Shown: one piece after another, positions 9,686 through 18,995 of the stretch | Position numbering within the stretch: position 1 is the stretch's first letter | Layout of the letters: every line of letters starts with the position of its first letter | Made by a program: the position numbers and the translations under genes | Source of the DNA: Methylosinus sp. Sm6 | GTDB lineage: Bacteria > Pseudomonadota > Alphaproteobacteria > Rhizobiales > Beijerinckiaceae | Length of the DNA stretch: 64,000 nt | NCBI RefSeq assembly: GCF_019802345.1 | Contig: NZ_JAINDZ010000009.1 | Span: 62,001-126,000, forward strand | Reading direction: 5' to 3' | Notes under the pieces: generated by a model | Database searches by the model: none | The model's input: the letters and a program-made list of their open reading frames with translations, nothing else | Told to the model about the DNA's origin: nothing

Positions 9686-9757
9686 AGATCGCGCCGTTTC
9701 GCGGCCATTGCTTCGTCCACGCCGGCGGCGCCGGCCAGATGCGTTCGAGGAGTCTAG

Positions 9758-12424
9758 ATGCTGGAAAGTCTCGTGAGCTGGTGCCTTCGCAGGCCCTGGA
9801 TTGTGGTCATCGTCACGCTCGCGCTCACCGGGGGCGGCGCCTATCTGACCGCGACGCGCTTCGCCATCGACACCGACACCGCTCATCTGTTCTCGCCACA
9901 GGTGCCCTGGCGCGCCAATGAGACGCGCCTCTACAAATCTTTCCCCGAGCTCGAGGACCTCATCGTCGCCGTCATCGACGCGCCGACGCCCGAGCGGGCG
10001 GACGAAGCAGCGAACGCGCTGCGCGACAGCCTCGCCGGAAAGCCGCTGATCTCCAAGGTCTGGCGCCCCGACGACAACGCCTTCTTCCGCAAGAACGGCT
10101 TCCTGTTCCTCAACCCCGAGGAGATCCGCCGCAGCATCGCCTCGCTCATCGCCCAGCGCGAGATTCTGCAGCCGATCGCCGAAGACCCGTCGCTGCGCGG
10201 CCTGACGCGCGCGCTGCTCTCCGGCCTCGAGCAGATCGGAGCCAGCGAGCGCGGCCTCGAGGCCTACGCCAAGGGCCTCGACCAATTCTCCGACGCCTTC
10301 GATCGCGTGCTCGCCGGCGAGCCGGCGCAGGTCTCCTGGGAGAAGCTGCTCGCGGGCGGCTCCGAGCCCGCTCAACCCTCCGTCGGGCCGAGCAAGGAGC
10401 CGCGGCGCATCCTGCTGATCAAGCCGATCATCGATTTCTCGGCGCTGGAGCCCGGCCGCGACGCGGTGCGGCTCGTGCGCGAGACGGCGAGCCGCCTCGG
10501 CCTCGTGAAGGACGCGGGGATTGCCGTCCGCCTCACCGGACAAGTGCCGCTGGCCGACGAGGAGTTCGCGACGGTCGCCGAAAACACGGGGCTGAACGTC
10601 TCGGCCACTCTCGCCGTGGTGACGCTCATCCTGTGGGCGGCGCTGCGCTCGAAGCGGCTGATCCTCGCGGTGCTGGCGACGATCATCGCCGGCCTCGCCA
10701 TGACCTCCGGCCTCGGCATCTTCCTGATCGGGCGCTTCAATCTGATCTCGGTCGCCTTCGCCGTGCTGTTCATCGGCCTCGGCGTCGACTTCGGCATCCA
10801 ATTCGCCACGCGCTACCGCCAGGAGCGGCACGACCATGACGATCTGCGCGGCGCGCTGCTCGGCGCGACGCGCGGCATCGGCTGGTCGCTGACGCTCGCC
10901 GCCGTGGCGCTGCTCGCCGGCTTCTTCTGCTTCCTGCCGACCGAGTTCCGCGGCGTCGCCGAGCTCGGCCTCATCGCCGGCCTCGGCATGATCATCGCCT
11001 ATGTCGCGACGCTCACCTTCCTGCCGGCGTTGATCCTGCTGCTCAATCCCAAGGGCGAGGCGGAGCCGGTCGGGGTCGCCTCGCTCGCCTCGGTCGATCA
11101 TTGGATCGCGAAGCATCGCCGCCTCGTGCTGCTCGCGACCGCCTTCGTGGTGCTCGGAGGAGCGCCGTTCCTGCTGCATCTGTCCTTCGACTCCAATCCG
11201 ATGAATCTGCGCGACCAAACGGTCGAATCGGTGGCGACCTTCCTCGAGCTGTCGAAAAATCCGCAGACCGCGCCCAACAAGATCGAAGCGCTGGCGCCGT
11301 CGCTGCCCGCGGCGCGCGAGCTCGCCGAGAAAGTCGCCGCCCTCCCCGAGGTCGACCACGTCACCACCATCGACGCGCTGATTCCCGCCGATCAGGACCA
11401 GAAGCTGCCCATGATCGAGAACGCGCGGTTCCAGCTGCGCAAGGTGCTGGAGCCGGCGCGCAAGCCCGCGCCCTCGGAGGAGGAGACCAAGAAGGCGCTG
11501 ACCCGCGCGGCCAAGATCATCCGCAAGGCGGGCGCCGCGCGCGGCGCGCCGGCGGCGCTCGTCCGCTTCGCCGATTCGCTCGACTCTCTCGTCAAGGCGA
11601 GCCCCGAGACGCGCGAGACGGCGCGGGTCGCGGCGCTCTCCGATTTCGAGCGGCTGATGGGCGATCTGCGCCGGGCGCTCGACGTCTCGCGCGTCACGCC
11701 GGAGACTCTGCCGGCCGATCTGCGCAACGAGTGGATCTCGCAGACCGGCGAGGTGCGCGTGGAGATCACCGCCAAAGGCGACAGCAACGACCGGGGCGTG
11801 ATGACGGCCTTCGCCGAATCGGTGCAGACGCTCGCCCCCGACGCCAGCGGCCCGCCGGTGATCGTCGCGGAGGCCGGCAAAACCGTCGTGCGCGCCTTCA
11901 TTCAGGCCGGCGCGCTCGCCTTCGCCGCGATCTTCGTGATTCTCGCCGTCGCGCTGCGGCGGCCCTTGGACGTGGCGCTGACGCTCGGCCCGCTCCTGCT
12001 CGCCGGCGTGATGAGCCTCGAGGCCGCCGATCTCCTCGGAATGTCGCTCAATTTCGCCAATATCATCGCTCTGCCGCTGATGTTCGGCGTCGGCGTCGCC
12101 TTTCACATTTATTATGTGATCGCCTGGCGCAGGGGCGTCGCCGACATGCTGGCCTCGAGCCTCACCCGCGCGATCTTCTTCAGCGCCCTCACCACCGGAA
12201 CCGCCTTCGGCAGCCTGTTTCTGTCGAGCCATCCGGGAACGGCGAGCATGGGCGAGCTGTTGGCGATCTCGCTGTTCTTCACTCTGATCGCCGCCTTCGT
12301 GATCGTCCCCGCCTTTCTCGGCCCGCCGCGACAGGAAGCGGCGCCAGCGGGCGAAGCCGACACCGCCGCGCAGGACGCAAATCCTGTCCATCGCTCTTCG
12401 GACGTGCTAGGCTCACGGTCATGA
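9758..12424 (+). CDS. hpnN: Hopanoid transporter HpnN, RND superfamily
   Basis: 888-residue inner-membrane protein of the MMPL/RND superfamily; HpnN moves hopanoids to the outer membrane in several alphaproteobacteria. It has one N-terminal helix (WIVVIVTLALTGGGAYL), a periplasmic loop of about 250 residues, a five-to-six helix bundle at about 280-430 (LFIGLGVDFGIQFATRYRQ), a second periplasmic domain, and a C-terminal bundle (LPLMFGVGVAFHIYYVIAW). The duplicated half structure is typical. No squalene-hopene cyclase or other hpn gene is near. It overlaps the following DUF2147 gene by ATGA, suggesting translational coupling. Confidence 0.93.
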   Translation: MLESLVSWCLRRPWIVVIVTLALTGGGAYLTATRFAIDTDTAHLFSPQVPWRANETRLYKSFPELEDLIVAVIDAPTPERADEAANALRDSLAGKPLISKVWRPDDNAFFRKNGFLFLNPEEIRRSIASLIAQREILQPIAEDPSLRGLTRALLSGLEQIGASERGLEAYAKGLDQFSDAFDRVLAGEPAQVSWEKLLAGGSEPAQPSVGPSKEPRRILLIKPIIDFSALEPGRDAVRLVRETASRLGLVKDAGIAVRLTGQVPLADEEFATVAENTGLNVSATLAVVTLILWAALRSKRLILAVLATIIAGLAMTSGLGIFLIGRFNLISVAFAVLFIGLGVDFGIQFATRYRQERHDHDDLRGALLGATRGIGWSLTLAAVALLAGFFCFLPTEFRGVAELGLIAGLGMIIAYVATLTFLPALILLLNPKGEAEPVGVASLASVDHWIAKHRRLVLLATAFVVLGGAPFLLHLSFDSNPMNLRDQTVESVATFLELSKNPQTAPNKIEALAPSLPAARELAEKVAALPEVDHVTTIDALIPADQDQKLPMIENARFQLRKVLEPARKPAPSEEETKKALTRAAKIIRKAGAARGAPAALVRFADSLDSLVKASPETRETARVAALSDFERLMGDLRRALDVSRVTPETLPADLRNEWISQTGEVRVEITAKGDSNDRGVMTAFAESVQTLAPDASGPPVIVAEAGKTVVRAFIQAGALAFAAIFVILAVALRRPLDVALTLGPLLLAGVMSLEAADLLGMSLNFANIIALPLMFGVGVAFHIYYVIAWRRGVADMLASSLTRAIFFSALTTGTAFGSLFLSSHPGTASMGELLAISLFFTLIAAFVIVPAFLGPPRQEAAPAGEADTAAQDANPVHRSSDVLGSRS

Positions 12425-12846
12425 AGACGGCGACGATTTTTATTCTGAGCGGCCTTGCGGCCGCGTCGCCGGCGTTCGCCGGCCCGACCGACCCGATCTA
12501 TGGCGTATGGGTGCGGGACGGCCACAATCAGAAGCTCGAATTCTTCGATTGCGAGGGCCATCTCTGCGCGCGCGGCGTATTCCCGCCGCCGCCGCCCGGC
12601 GCGCAGCCGGCGCTGATCCTGCGCTACGCCGCCAGGACCGAGCCCAATCGCTGGAAGGGCGATCTGTTCAATCCCGAGAACGGCAAGACCTATTCCGGCA
12701 CGATCACCCTGGACAGCCCGACGCGGCTCACACTCACCGGCTGCCTCATCGCCTTTTTGTGCCAGAGCGAGGGCTGGACGAAAATTCCCGTGGAAACGCC
12801 TTCGCAGAAGACCCCGACTCCACGCCGACGAGTTAACAATCCGTAA
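12421..12846 (+). CDS. DUF2147 periplasmic protein
   Basis: 141 residues. The signal peptide MKTATIFILSGLAAASPAFA is followed by the DUF2147 start DPIYGVWVRDG, cysteines in FFDCEGHLCA, and the conserved LFNPENGKTYSGTITL and LTGCL segments. The family is of uncertain role and usually exported; it is small and lipocalin-like in size. The ATG overlaps the hpnN stop. A second DUF2147 gene is at 23851-24255. The tail (TPSQKTPTPRRRVNNP) is unlike the family core. Confidence 0.85.
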   Translation: MKTATIFILSGLAAASPAFAGPTDPIYGVWVRDGHNQKLEFFDCEGHLCARGVFPPPPPGAQPALILRYAARTEPNRWKGDLFNPENGKTYSGTITLDSPTRLTLTGCLIAFLCQSEGWTKIPVETPSQKTPTPRRRVNNP

Positions 12847-13025
12847 CTTGACCATTGGGCCGGTCGCCCACAATTTGCGCCCGGTCTCGGAGGTCGACGA
12901 CGTCCAGAGCCGCAACAGGCTCGGGTCCGCCGTCATGTGAGCGCATTCACGCGCGAGCGTCGTCACCCGACTTCGATTCTCCCGCGCCGCGGGAACCGCG
13001 TCCGCCCGGGCGCGGGGAGGCCAAT

Positions 13026-14600
13026 TTGAACGGAAGCTGTTTCTTGTCGGCAACGAGACCATTCTTCCGGCCGCGCGGATTGTCCCGCGGCGCCTGCGTC
13101 CTCGCGGCGTGCGCGGCGCTCTCCGGCTGTGTGCTGGACTGGGAAAAGCCGGAGGCCAGCGTCGAGACGCCGCCGACCTTCCGCGCCGCGAAGACCCCGC
13201 GTTCGGCCCCGCCGATCGCCGCGGCGCGCGAATGGTCGCGCGGTTTCGCCTCGACGGAGCTGACGTCGCTCGTTCAAAAAGCGCTCGACCAGAATCTCGA
13301 CATCGCCGCGGCCGTCGCGCGCATCGAGCAGGCGGATGCGCAGGCGCGCATCGACAGCTCGTCGCTGTGGCCGCTGCTGACCGCGACCGGCATCGCCAGG
13401 CGCACGCAGACCCCCTCTTCGATCACCAGCGCCACCAGCACCTCGGCCTCGACCGACGCCACGACGACGACGAGCGGCGCCGGCGCCTCCAGCCTGCTGC
13501 GCTCGCGCCGCGCCAATTTCTTTCAGGCTCAGCTCAATGCGAGCTATGAGATCGACTTCTGGGGCAAGAACCAGGACGCCTCCAACGCCGCCCGCCTGCT
13601 CTCGCATGCGAACCGCTTCGACCGCGACGTCGTCGAGATTTCCACCGTCGCCTCGCTGGTCAACGGCTATTTCCAGGTGCTGACCGCCCAGGACCGCATC
13701 CGCATCGCCAAGGACAACATCAAGATCGCCGCGACGGTCCTCGCGGCGATCAAGGCGCGGCTGGACGTGGGCACAGCGACCGCGCTCGATTATTCGCAGC
13801 AGGAATCGGTGCTCGCGACGCAGCGCGCGACAGTTCCGCCGCTGGAGCAGACGCTGCGGCAGACGAAGAACACGCTCGCCGTGCTGATGGGCCTTCCGCC
13901 CGAGGTCTCGATCGTCAAGGGCGGCTCGCTGACGCGGCTGCGCTTCCCGAAGATCGAACCGGGCCTGCCCTCCGAGCTGCTGCTGCGCCGGCCGGACATC
14001 GCCGAGGCCGAAGCCAAGCTCGAGGCGGCGGAGTTTTCCGTGCTGCAGGCGCGCGCGGCCTTCTTCCCGTCGATCCAGATGACCGGCTATTACGGCGTGC
14101 AGAGCGTCGCGCTGCGCTCGCTGTTCCGGCCCGAGGCGATTGCCTGGCAGATCGCCGGCAATCTCACCCAGCCGGTGTTCGACGGCTATAATCTGCAGGG
14201 CCAGCTGCTGCTGCAGAAGGGCCGCTACGCCGAGCTCGCCCAGACCTATCAGAAGCAGATCCTGACCGCTTTCTCCGATGTGGAGAACGCCCTCATCGCC
14301 ATAGAGGAGACCCGCCGGCAGCTGAAGCTGCAGGGCGAGGCCGTGGCGGCGGCGCGGCGCGCCTATGAGGTCGCGGAAGCGCGGCTGCGCGAAGGCACGA
14401 TCGACATCGTGACGCTGTCGACCACGGAAACGACATTGTTCCAGAGCCAAGACGTGCTGGCGCAAGTGCGGCTCGCCCATTTCCAGGCGGCGACGAGTCT
14501 CTATCAGGCGCTCGGCGGCGGCTGGTCCGGCGTGACCCGCGCGCTCGAGATCGCGGCGGAAGACGCCGCCTATGAATCGGACAAGGGACCCTGGCCGTGA
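13026..14600 (+). CDS. Outer-membrane factor lipoprotein of an RND efflux system (NodT/OprM type)
   Basis: Forms the outer-membrane and periplasmic tunnel of a tripartite efflux pump. A signal sequence with lipobox ALSGC (lipidated Cys after about 34 residues) precedes two OEP repeats: WSRGFASTELTSLVQKALDQNLDIAAAVARI, LNASYEIDFWGKNQDA and LPSELLLRRPDIAEAEAKLEAAE are all typical. A low-complexity Ser/Thr stretch (TSATSTSASTDATTTTSG) sits in the first half. I choose TTG 13026 (524 residues), five bases after GGGGAGG; the longer frame from 12855 adds 57 residues before the signal sequence. Its stop overlaps the next gene by GTGA. Confidence 0.92.
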   Translation: MNGSCFLSATRPFFRPRGLSRGACVLAACAALSGCVLDWEKPEASVETPPTFRAAKTPRSAPPIAAAREWSRGFASTELTSLVQKALDQNLDIAAAVARIEQADAQARIDSSSLWPLLTATGIARRTQTPSSITSATSTSASTDATTTTSGAGASSLLRSRRANFFQAQLNASYEIDFWGKNQDASNAARLLSHANRFDRDVVEISTVASLVNGYFQVLTAQDRIRIAKDNIKIAATVLAAIKARLDVGTATALDYSQQESVLATQRATVPPLEQTLRQTKNTLAVLMGLPPEVSIVKGGSLTRLRFPKIEPGLPSELLLRRPDIAEAEAKLEAAEFSVLQARAAFFPSIQMTGYYGVQSVALRSLFRPEAIAWQIAGNLTQPVFDGYNLQGQLLLQKGRYAELAQTYQKQILTAFSDVENALIAIEETRRQLKLQGEAVAAARRAYEVAEARLREGTIDIVTLSTTETTLFQSQDVLAQVRLAHFQAATSLYQALGGGWSGVTRALEIAAEDAAYESDKGPWP

Positions 14601-15853
14601 GCTGGCCGAAAAATCGACTGCGCCTCGTCGTCGCGCTGCTCGCTCTCGTCGGGCTCGCAGGCGCCTATCGCGCGCTGCGGCCGGCGCAGACCGACGAGAC
14701 GGCGACGGAGGGCGCGCCCGGCGGAAGGCGCGGGCGTCGCGGCTTCGACGGGCCGACCGTGGTGACCGTGGCGCAGCCGCGGATCGCAGATGTTCCGGTG
14801 ACGATCGACGCGGTCGGCACGGCGCAGGCGCTCAACACGGTCACCATCCGCACGCAGGTGGACGGGCGGCTGATCGAGCTCGCCTTTCAGGAAGGCCAGG
14901 ACGTCAAAAAGGGCGACATCGTCGCCCGCATCGATCCGACCCTCTATCAGGCGGCCTATGACCAGGCGGTCGCCAAGAAGGCGCAGGACGAGGCCAATCT
15001 CGCCAATGCGCGCGTCGACGTCGCCCGCTATCAGAAGCTCGCCGCCAGCAATTTCGGCTCGCAGCAGCAATATGCGACGCAAAAGGCGCTGGTCGCGCAG
15101 CTCGAGGCGCAGATCCGAGCCGATGACGGCGCGATCGACAACGCCAAGGCGACGCTCGACTACGCCACCATCCGCTCGCCGATCGACGGGCGCACCGGCA
15201 TCCGCCTCGTCGACGTCGGCAACATCCTGCATCCGTCCGATCAATCCGGCATCGTCGTCATCACCCAGCTGAAGCCGATCTATGTCGTCTTCACGCTTCC
15301 GCAGCAGCATCTGCCGGCCGCGCAGAAGGCGCAGGCGCGGGCGCAGGCTCCCGCCGTCGCGCTCGGCGCGGACAACGCCACCGCGCTCGCAACCGGCGTC
15401 GTGAAGGTGATCGACAATCAGATCGACCCGATGACCGGCACGGTGAAGGTCAAGGCGATCTTCGCCAATGAGCGCCTCGCGCTGTGGCCCGGCCAGTTCG
15501 TCAATGTGCGGCTCACCGTCGACACGATCCGCAATGCGCAGGTCGTGCCGAGCGCCGCCGTGCAGCGCGGCCCGAGCGGCCCCTTCGTCTATGTGCTGAA
15601 CGACGCTTCGACCGTCTCGATGCGGCCGGTCGTCATCGCCCGGCAGGACGAGGCTCAGGCGGTGGTCGCCTCCGGCCTCGCGCCGAGCGAAAAAGTGGTG
15701 ACGAGCGGCTTCGGCCGTCTCGCCGACGGTTCGCGCGTGCGCGTCCTCGACGCGACGGCGGCTGCGCCGGCAGGCGAAGCCGGCGCGAGCGCGGACAGCG
15801 CGCCGCCGCGCCGAGGCCGCGGGGAACGCGCCGCCGGCGGCGCGCGGCCATGA
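14597..15853 (+). CDS. RND efflux periplasmic adaptor (MdtA-like)
   Basis: Membrane fusion protein that links the inner-membrane permeases to the outer-membrane factor. One N-terminal membrane anchor (LRLVVALLALVGLAGAYRAL) is followed by the barrel-sandwich hybrid halves (VGTAQALNTVTIRTQVDG, LIELAFQEGQDVKKGDIV), an alpha-hairpin (about 125-190) and the second half (IRSPIDGRTGIRLVDVGN). The C-terminal 35 residues are Gly/Ala/Arg-rich. The GTG start overlaps the stop of the outer-membrane factor gene. A 17-bp tandem duplication lies across its stop codon. Confidence 0.94.
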   Translation: MSWPKNRLRLVVALLALVGLAGAYRALRPAQTDETATEGAPGGRRGRRGFDGPTVVTVAQPRIADVPVTIDAVGTAQALNTVTIRTQVDGRLIELAFQEGQDVKKGDIVARIDPTLYQAAYDQAVAKKAQDEANLANARVDVARYQKLAASNFGSQQQYATQKALVAQLEAQIRADDGAIDNAKATLDYATIRSPIDGRTGIRLVDVGNILHPSDQSGIVVITQLKPIYVVFTLPQQHLPAAQKAQARAQAPAVALGADNATALATGVVKVIDNQIDPMTGTVKVKAIFANERLALWPGQFVNVRLTVDTIRNAQVVPSAAVQRGPSGPFVYVLNDASTVSMRPVVIARQDEAQAVVASGLAPSEKVVTSGFGRLADGSRVRVLDATAAAPAGEAGASADSAPPRRGRGERAAGGARP

Positions 15854-15872
15854 GCGGCGCGCGGCCATGAGC
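15839..15872. repeat. 17-bp tandem duplication at a gene junction
   Basis: GGCGCGCGGCCATGAGC occurs twice head to tail (15839-15855 and 15856-15872). The first ATG sits in an ATGA overlap with the adaptor stop and opens only a six-residue frame; the second ATG (15867) is the real permease start. Confidence 0.9.
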
Positions 15873-18800
15873 GTTTCGACGCCCTTCATCGAGCGGCCGG
15901 TAGCGACGTCGCTGCTGAGCCTCGCCGTTCTCCTGTTCGGCGTGCTCGGCTATTACCGGCTCTCGATCTCGCCGCTGCCGCAGGTCGACTTCCCCACCAT
16001 TCAAATCACCACGAGATTGCCCGGCGCCAATCCCGACACGATGGCGTCTCTGGTGACGGCGTCGCTCGAGCGGCAGTTCGGCCAGATCCCGTCGCTGCAG
16101 ACGATGTCGTCGCTGAGCTCCTACGGCCTGTCGCAGATCACGCTGCAGTTCGAGCTCGACCGCGACATCGACGCCGCGGCGCAGGACGTGCAATCGGCGA
16201 TCAATTCGGCCGCTTCGACGCTGCCGCGCGGCCTGCCCTATCCGCCCGTCTATGCGAAGGTCAATCCGGCGGACACGCCCATCGTCACCTTGACGCTGCG
16301 CGCGAACAACGCGAGCCTGCGGCAGCTCAGCGATCTCGCCGACACGCTGATCGCGCCCAAGCTCTCGGAGACGCGCGGCGTCGGCCATGTCGCGGTCGAG
16401 GGCGGCGTGCGTCCCGCCGTGCGCATAGAGGCCGATCTCGCCCGGCTCGCGGCCAATCGCATGAGCATGGAAGAGCTGCGCGCGGCGATCGCCGGGGCCA
16501 ATGTGGCGGGCGCCAAGGGCGCGCTCGACGGACCCTACCAATCCTACACGCTCGACGCCAACGACCAGCTGATGGCGGCGCAGCAATATCGGACCATCGT
16601 CATCGCCTATCGCAATGGCGCGCCGATCATGCTGAGCGATGTGGCCGACGTCGTCGACGGGCTGGAGGACGCCCGCGTCGGCGGCTGGTATCGCGGCGAG
16701 CCGGCGATCATTCTCGACGTGCAGCGCCAGCCGGGCGCCAATATCATCGATACGGTCGAGCGGCTGCGCGAGGAGCTGCCGAACATCAGGCGCACTCTGC
16801 CGGAGGGCGCGACGCTCGATGTGGTCAGCGACCGCACGCAGACGATCCGCGCCTCGATCGAGGAGGTGGAGTTGACGCTCGTCATCGCCACGGCTCTCGT
16901 CGTTCTCGTCGTGCTCTTGTTCCTGCGCAGCTGGCGCGCGACGCTGATCGCCGGCGTCAGCCTGCCTCTCTCGATCATCGCCACCTTCGCGGTGATGGCG
17001 CTCGCCGGCTTCTCTCTCGACAATCTGTCGCTGATGGCCCTCACCATCGGCGCCGGCTTCGTCGTCGACGACGCCATCGTGATGATCGAGAACATCGTCC
17101 GCAACATGGAGCTCGGCAAATCGCCGCATCGGGCGGCGCTCGACGGCGCGCGGGAGATCGCCTTCACGGTCGTCTCGCTCACCGTATCGCTCGTCGCCGT
17201 GTTCATTCCGCTGCTGTTCATGACCGGACTCGTCGGCCGCATGTTCCGCGAGTTCGCGCTGACTCTGACCGCGCAGGTGGTCGTCTCGGCGATCATTTCG
17301 CTGACGCTGACGCCGATGCTGTGCGCGAAGCTTCTGAAGGCCGGGTCGGGCCACGGCCATGGCTCCGGCGCCTCGAGCGGCATCGGCGCAAAGCTCGACG
17401 CCTTTTATGCGCGAACGCTCGAGCTCGCCCTGCAGCGCCAAAAGCTCATGCTCGCGCTGACCTTCGGCACGCTGGCGCTCACTCTCGCGCTCTACGCCGT
17501 CATTCCCAAGGGCTTTCTCCCGCGCCAGGACACGAGCCTGCTCAATGTCGTGCTCGAGGGATCTCCCGAGTCCTCCTTTGCGGCGATGACGAAGCTGCAG
17601 GCGGAAGTCGCGAAACTCTTCGACGCCGACGCGGAAGCGACCGGAACCATTTCCGTGCTCGGCGTCGGTCCGCTCAATGCAACGACCAATGTCGGCCACC
17701 TCGTCGTCACACTGCGCGGACGCGACATTCGCAGCCTCGGCGCCGACGCCGTCGCCGAGCGGCTGAAGGCGGCGGCCGAGCAGGTTCCGGGCGCGACGGT
17801 CTATATCGAGCCGGTCCAGGACATTCAGATCACGACGCGGGCGAGCCGCTCGCAATATCAATACACGCTGACCGCGCCCGATTCCGCCGAGCTGCAGCGC
17901 TGGTCCGAAACGCTCCTCGAGGCGATGCGCGCGGACGGCGTGTTCCGCAATGTCGCCACGGAGTCGCAGAACGGCGGCCTGCGCGCCTTCCTGCGCATCG
18001 ACCGCGAGAAGATGGGCCGGCTCGGCATCACCGCGCAAATGGTCGACGACACGCTGAACGACGCCTTCGGCCAGCGCCAGATTTCGACCATCTACGCGCA
18101 GTCGAACCAATATCGCGTCATCCTCGAGGCGGCGCCGCAATATCGGCGCGACGCCACGGCGCTCGACAAGCTCTATGTCGCGCCGGCCGGCGGCGGCCCG
18201 CAGACGCCGCTCTCCACCTTCGTCACGCTGGAGCAGAAGACGGCGCCGCTCGCCATCGCGCATCAGGAGCAGTTTCCCGCCGCGACCATCAGCTTCGACC
18301 TCGCCCCCAACGCCGCGCTCGGCGACGCGGTGGAGGCGATCGCCCGGGCGGAGGAGCGGATCGGCCTTCCCTCCTCCATCATCGGCCTGTTCAGCGCCGA
18401 CGCGGAGGAGTTCCGCAAATCGCTGGCGAGCGAGCCCTGGCTCATCCTCGCCGCGGCGATCGCCATCTATGTGGTGCTGGGCGTTCTCTACGAGAGCTAC
18501 GCTCATCCCTTCACCGTGCTGACGACATTGCCTTCGGCCGGCGTCGGCGCGCTGCTGGCGCTGATGGCGACCGGCCTCGACATGTCGCTCGTCGCGCTGA
18601 TCGGCGTGGTGCTGCTGATGGGCATCGTCAAGAAGAACGCCATCATGATGATCGACTTCGCGCTCGAGGCCGAGCGCTTCGAGCAGCTCTCCGCGCGCGA
18701 TGCGATCGTGCGCGCCTGCCGGCTGCGCTACCGGCCGATCATGATGACGACTCTCGCCGCTCTGTTCGGCGCTCTGCCGCTGGCGCTCGCCCATGGGCCC

Positions 18801-18995
18801 GGCAGCGAGCTGCGCATCCCGCTCGGCGTCTCGATCATCGGCGGGCTGCTGCTGTCGCAGCTGCTGACGCTCTATACGACGCCGGTCATCTATCTCGCCG
18901 TGGAGCGGCTGCGGGTCCGGCTGCGCGGCGCGCCCGCGGCGTCGCCGGCCGCGCGCATCGAAGGGGCCGGCGTGCGGAGGGAGGCGGCGGAGTGA
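15867..18995 (+). CDS. RND efflux permease, first of two (MdtB-like)
   Basis: 1042-residue proton-driven multidrug transporter of the AcrB/MdtBC class, with 12 membrane helices and two large periplasmic loops. It starts STPFIERPVATSLLSLAVLLFG and shows the porter repeats (LPRGLPYPPVYAKVNP). The proton-relay acids lie in GAGFVVDDAIVMIENI and the conserved loop is in GIVKKNAIMMIDFALEAE. The tandem order adaptor, permease, permease suggests a heteromeric MdtBC-type pump. It is joined to the next gene by a GTGA overlap. No local regulator is seen. Substrates cannot be read from the sequence. Confidence 0.94.
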   Translation: MSVSTPFIERPVATSLLSLAVLLFGVLGYYRLSISPLPQVDFPTIQITTRLPGANPDTMASLVTASLERQFGQIPSLQTMSSLSSYGLSQITLQFELDRDIDAAAQDVQSAINSAASTLPRGLPYPPVYAKVNPADTPIVTLTLRANNASLRQLSDLADTLIAPKLSETRGVGHVAVEGGVRPAVRIEADLARLAANRMSMEELRAAIAGANVAGAKGALDGPYQSYTLDANDQLMAAQQYRTIVIAYRNGAPIMLSDVADVVDGLEDARVGGWYRGEPAIILDVQRQPGANIIDTVERLREELPNIRRTLPEGATLDVVSDRTQTIRASIEEVELTLVIATALVVLVVLLFLRSWRATLIAGVSLPLSIIATFAVMALAGFSLDNLSLMALTIGAGFVVDDAIVMIENIVRNMELGKSPHRAALDGAREIAFTVVSLTVSLVAVFIPLLFMTGLVGRMFREFALTLTAQVVVSAIISLTLTPMLCAKLLKAGSGHGHGSGASSGIGAKLDAFYARTLELALQRQKLMLALTFGTLALTLALYAVIPKGFLPRQDTSLLNVVLEGSPESSFAAMTKLQAEVAKLFDADAEATGTISVLGVGPLNATTNVGHLVVTLRGRDIRSLGADAVAERLKAAAEQVPGATVYIEPVQDIQITTRASRSQYQYTLTAPDSAELQRWSETLLEAMRADGVFRNVATESQNGGLRAFLRIDREKMGRLGITAQMVDDTLNDAFGQRQISTIYAQSNQYRVILEAAPQYRRDATALDKLYVAPAGGGPQTPLSTFVTLEQKTAPLAIAHQEQFPAATISFDLAPNAALGDAVEAIARAEERIGLPSSIIGLFSADAEEFRKSLASEPWLILAAAIAIYVVLGVLYESYAHPFTVLTTLPSAGVGALLALMATGLDMSLVALIGVVLLMGIVKKNAIMMIDFALEAERFEQLSARDAIVRACRLRYRPIMMTTLAALFGALPLALAHGPGSELRIPLGVSIIGGLLLSQLLTLYTTPVIYLAVERLRVRLRGAPAASPAARIEGAGVRREAAE

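Noticed and set aside
12833..12850. CtrA-like site GTTAAC-AATCC-GTAAC before the efflux operon
   Set aside because: Only one half fits TTAA-N7-TTAA and it overlaps the end of a coding region, so chance is a sufficient explanation.
15633..18794. Very long minus-strand frame (1053 codons) opposite the RND permease
   Set aside because: The product is dominated by Arg, His, Gly and Asp with no domain, as expected from the complement of a GC-rich gene. Similar long frames opposite hpnN, purH and the oxidoreductase were rejected for the same reason.
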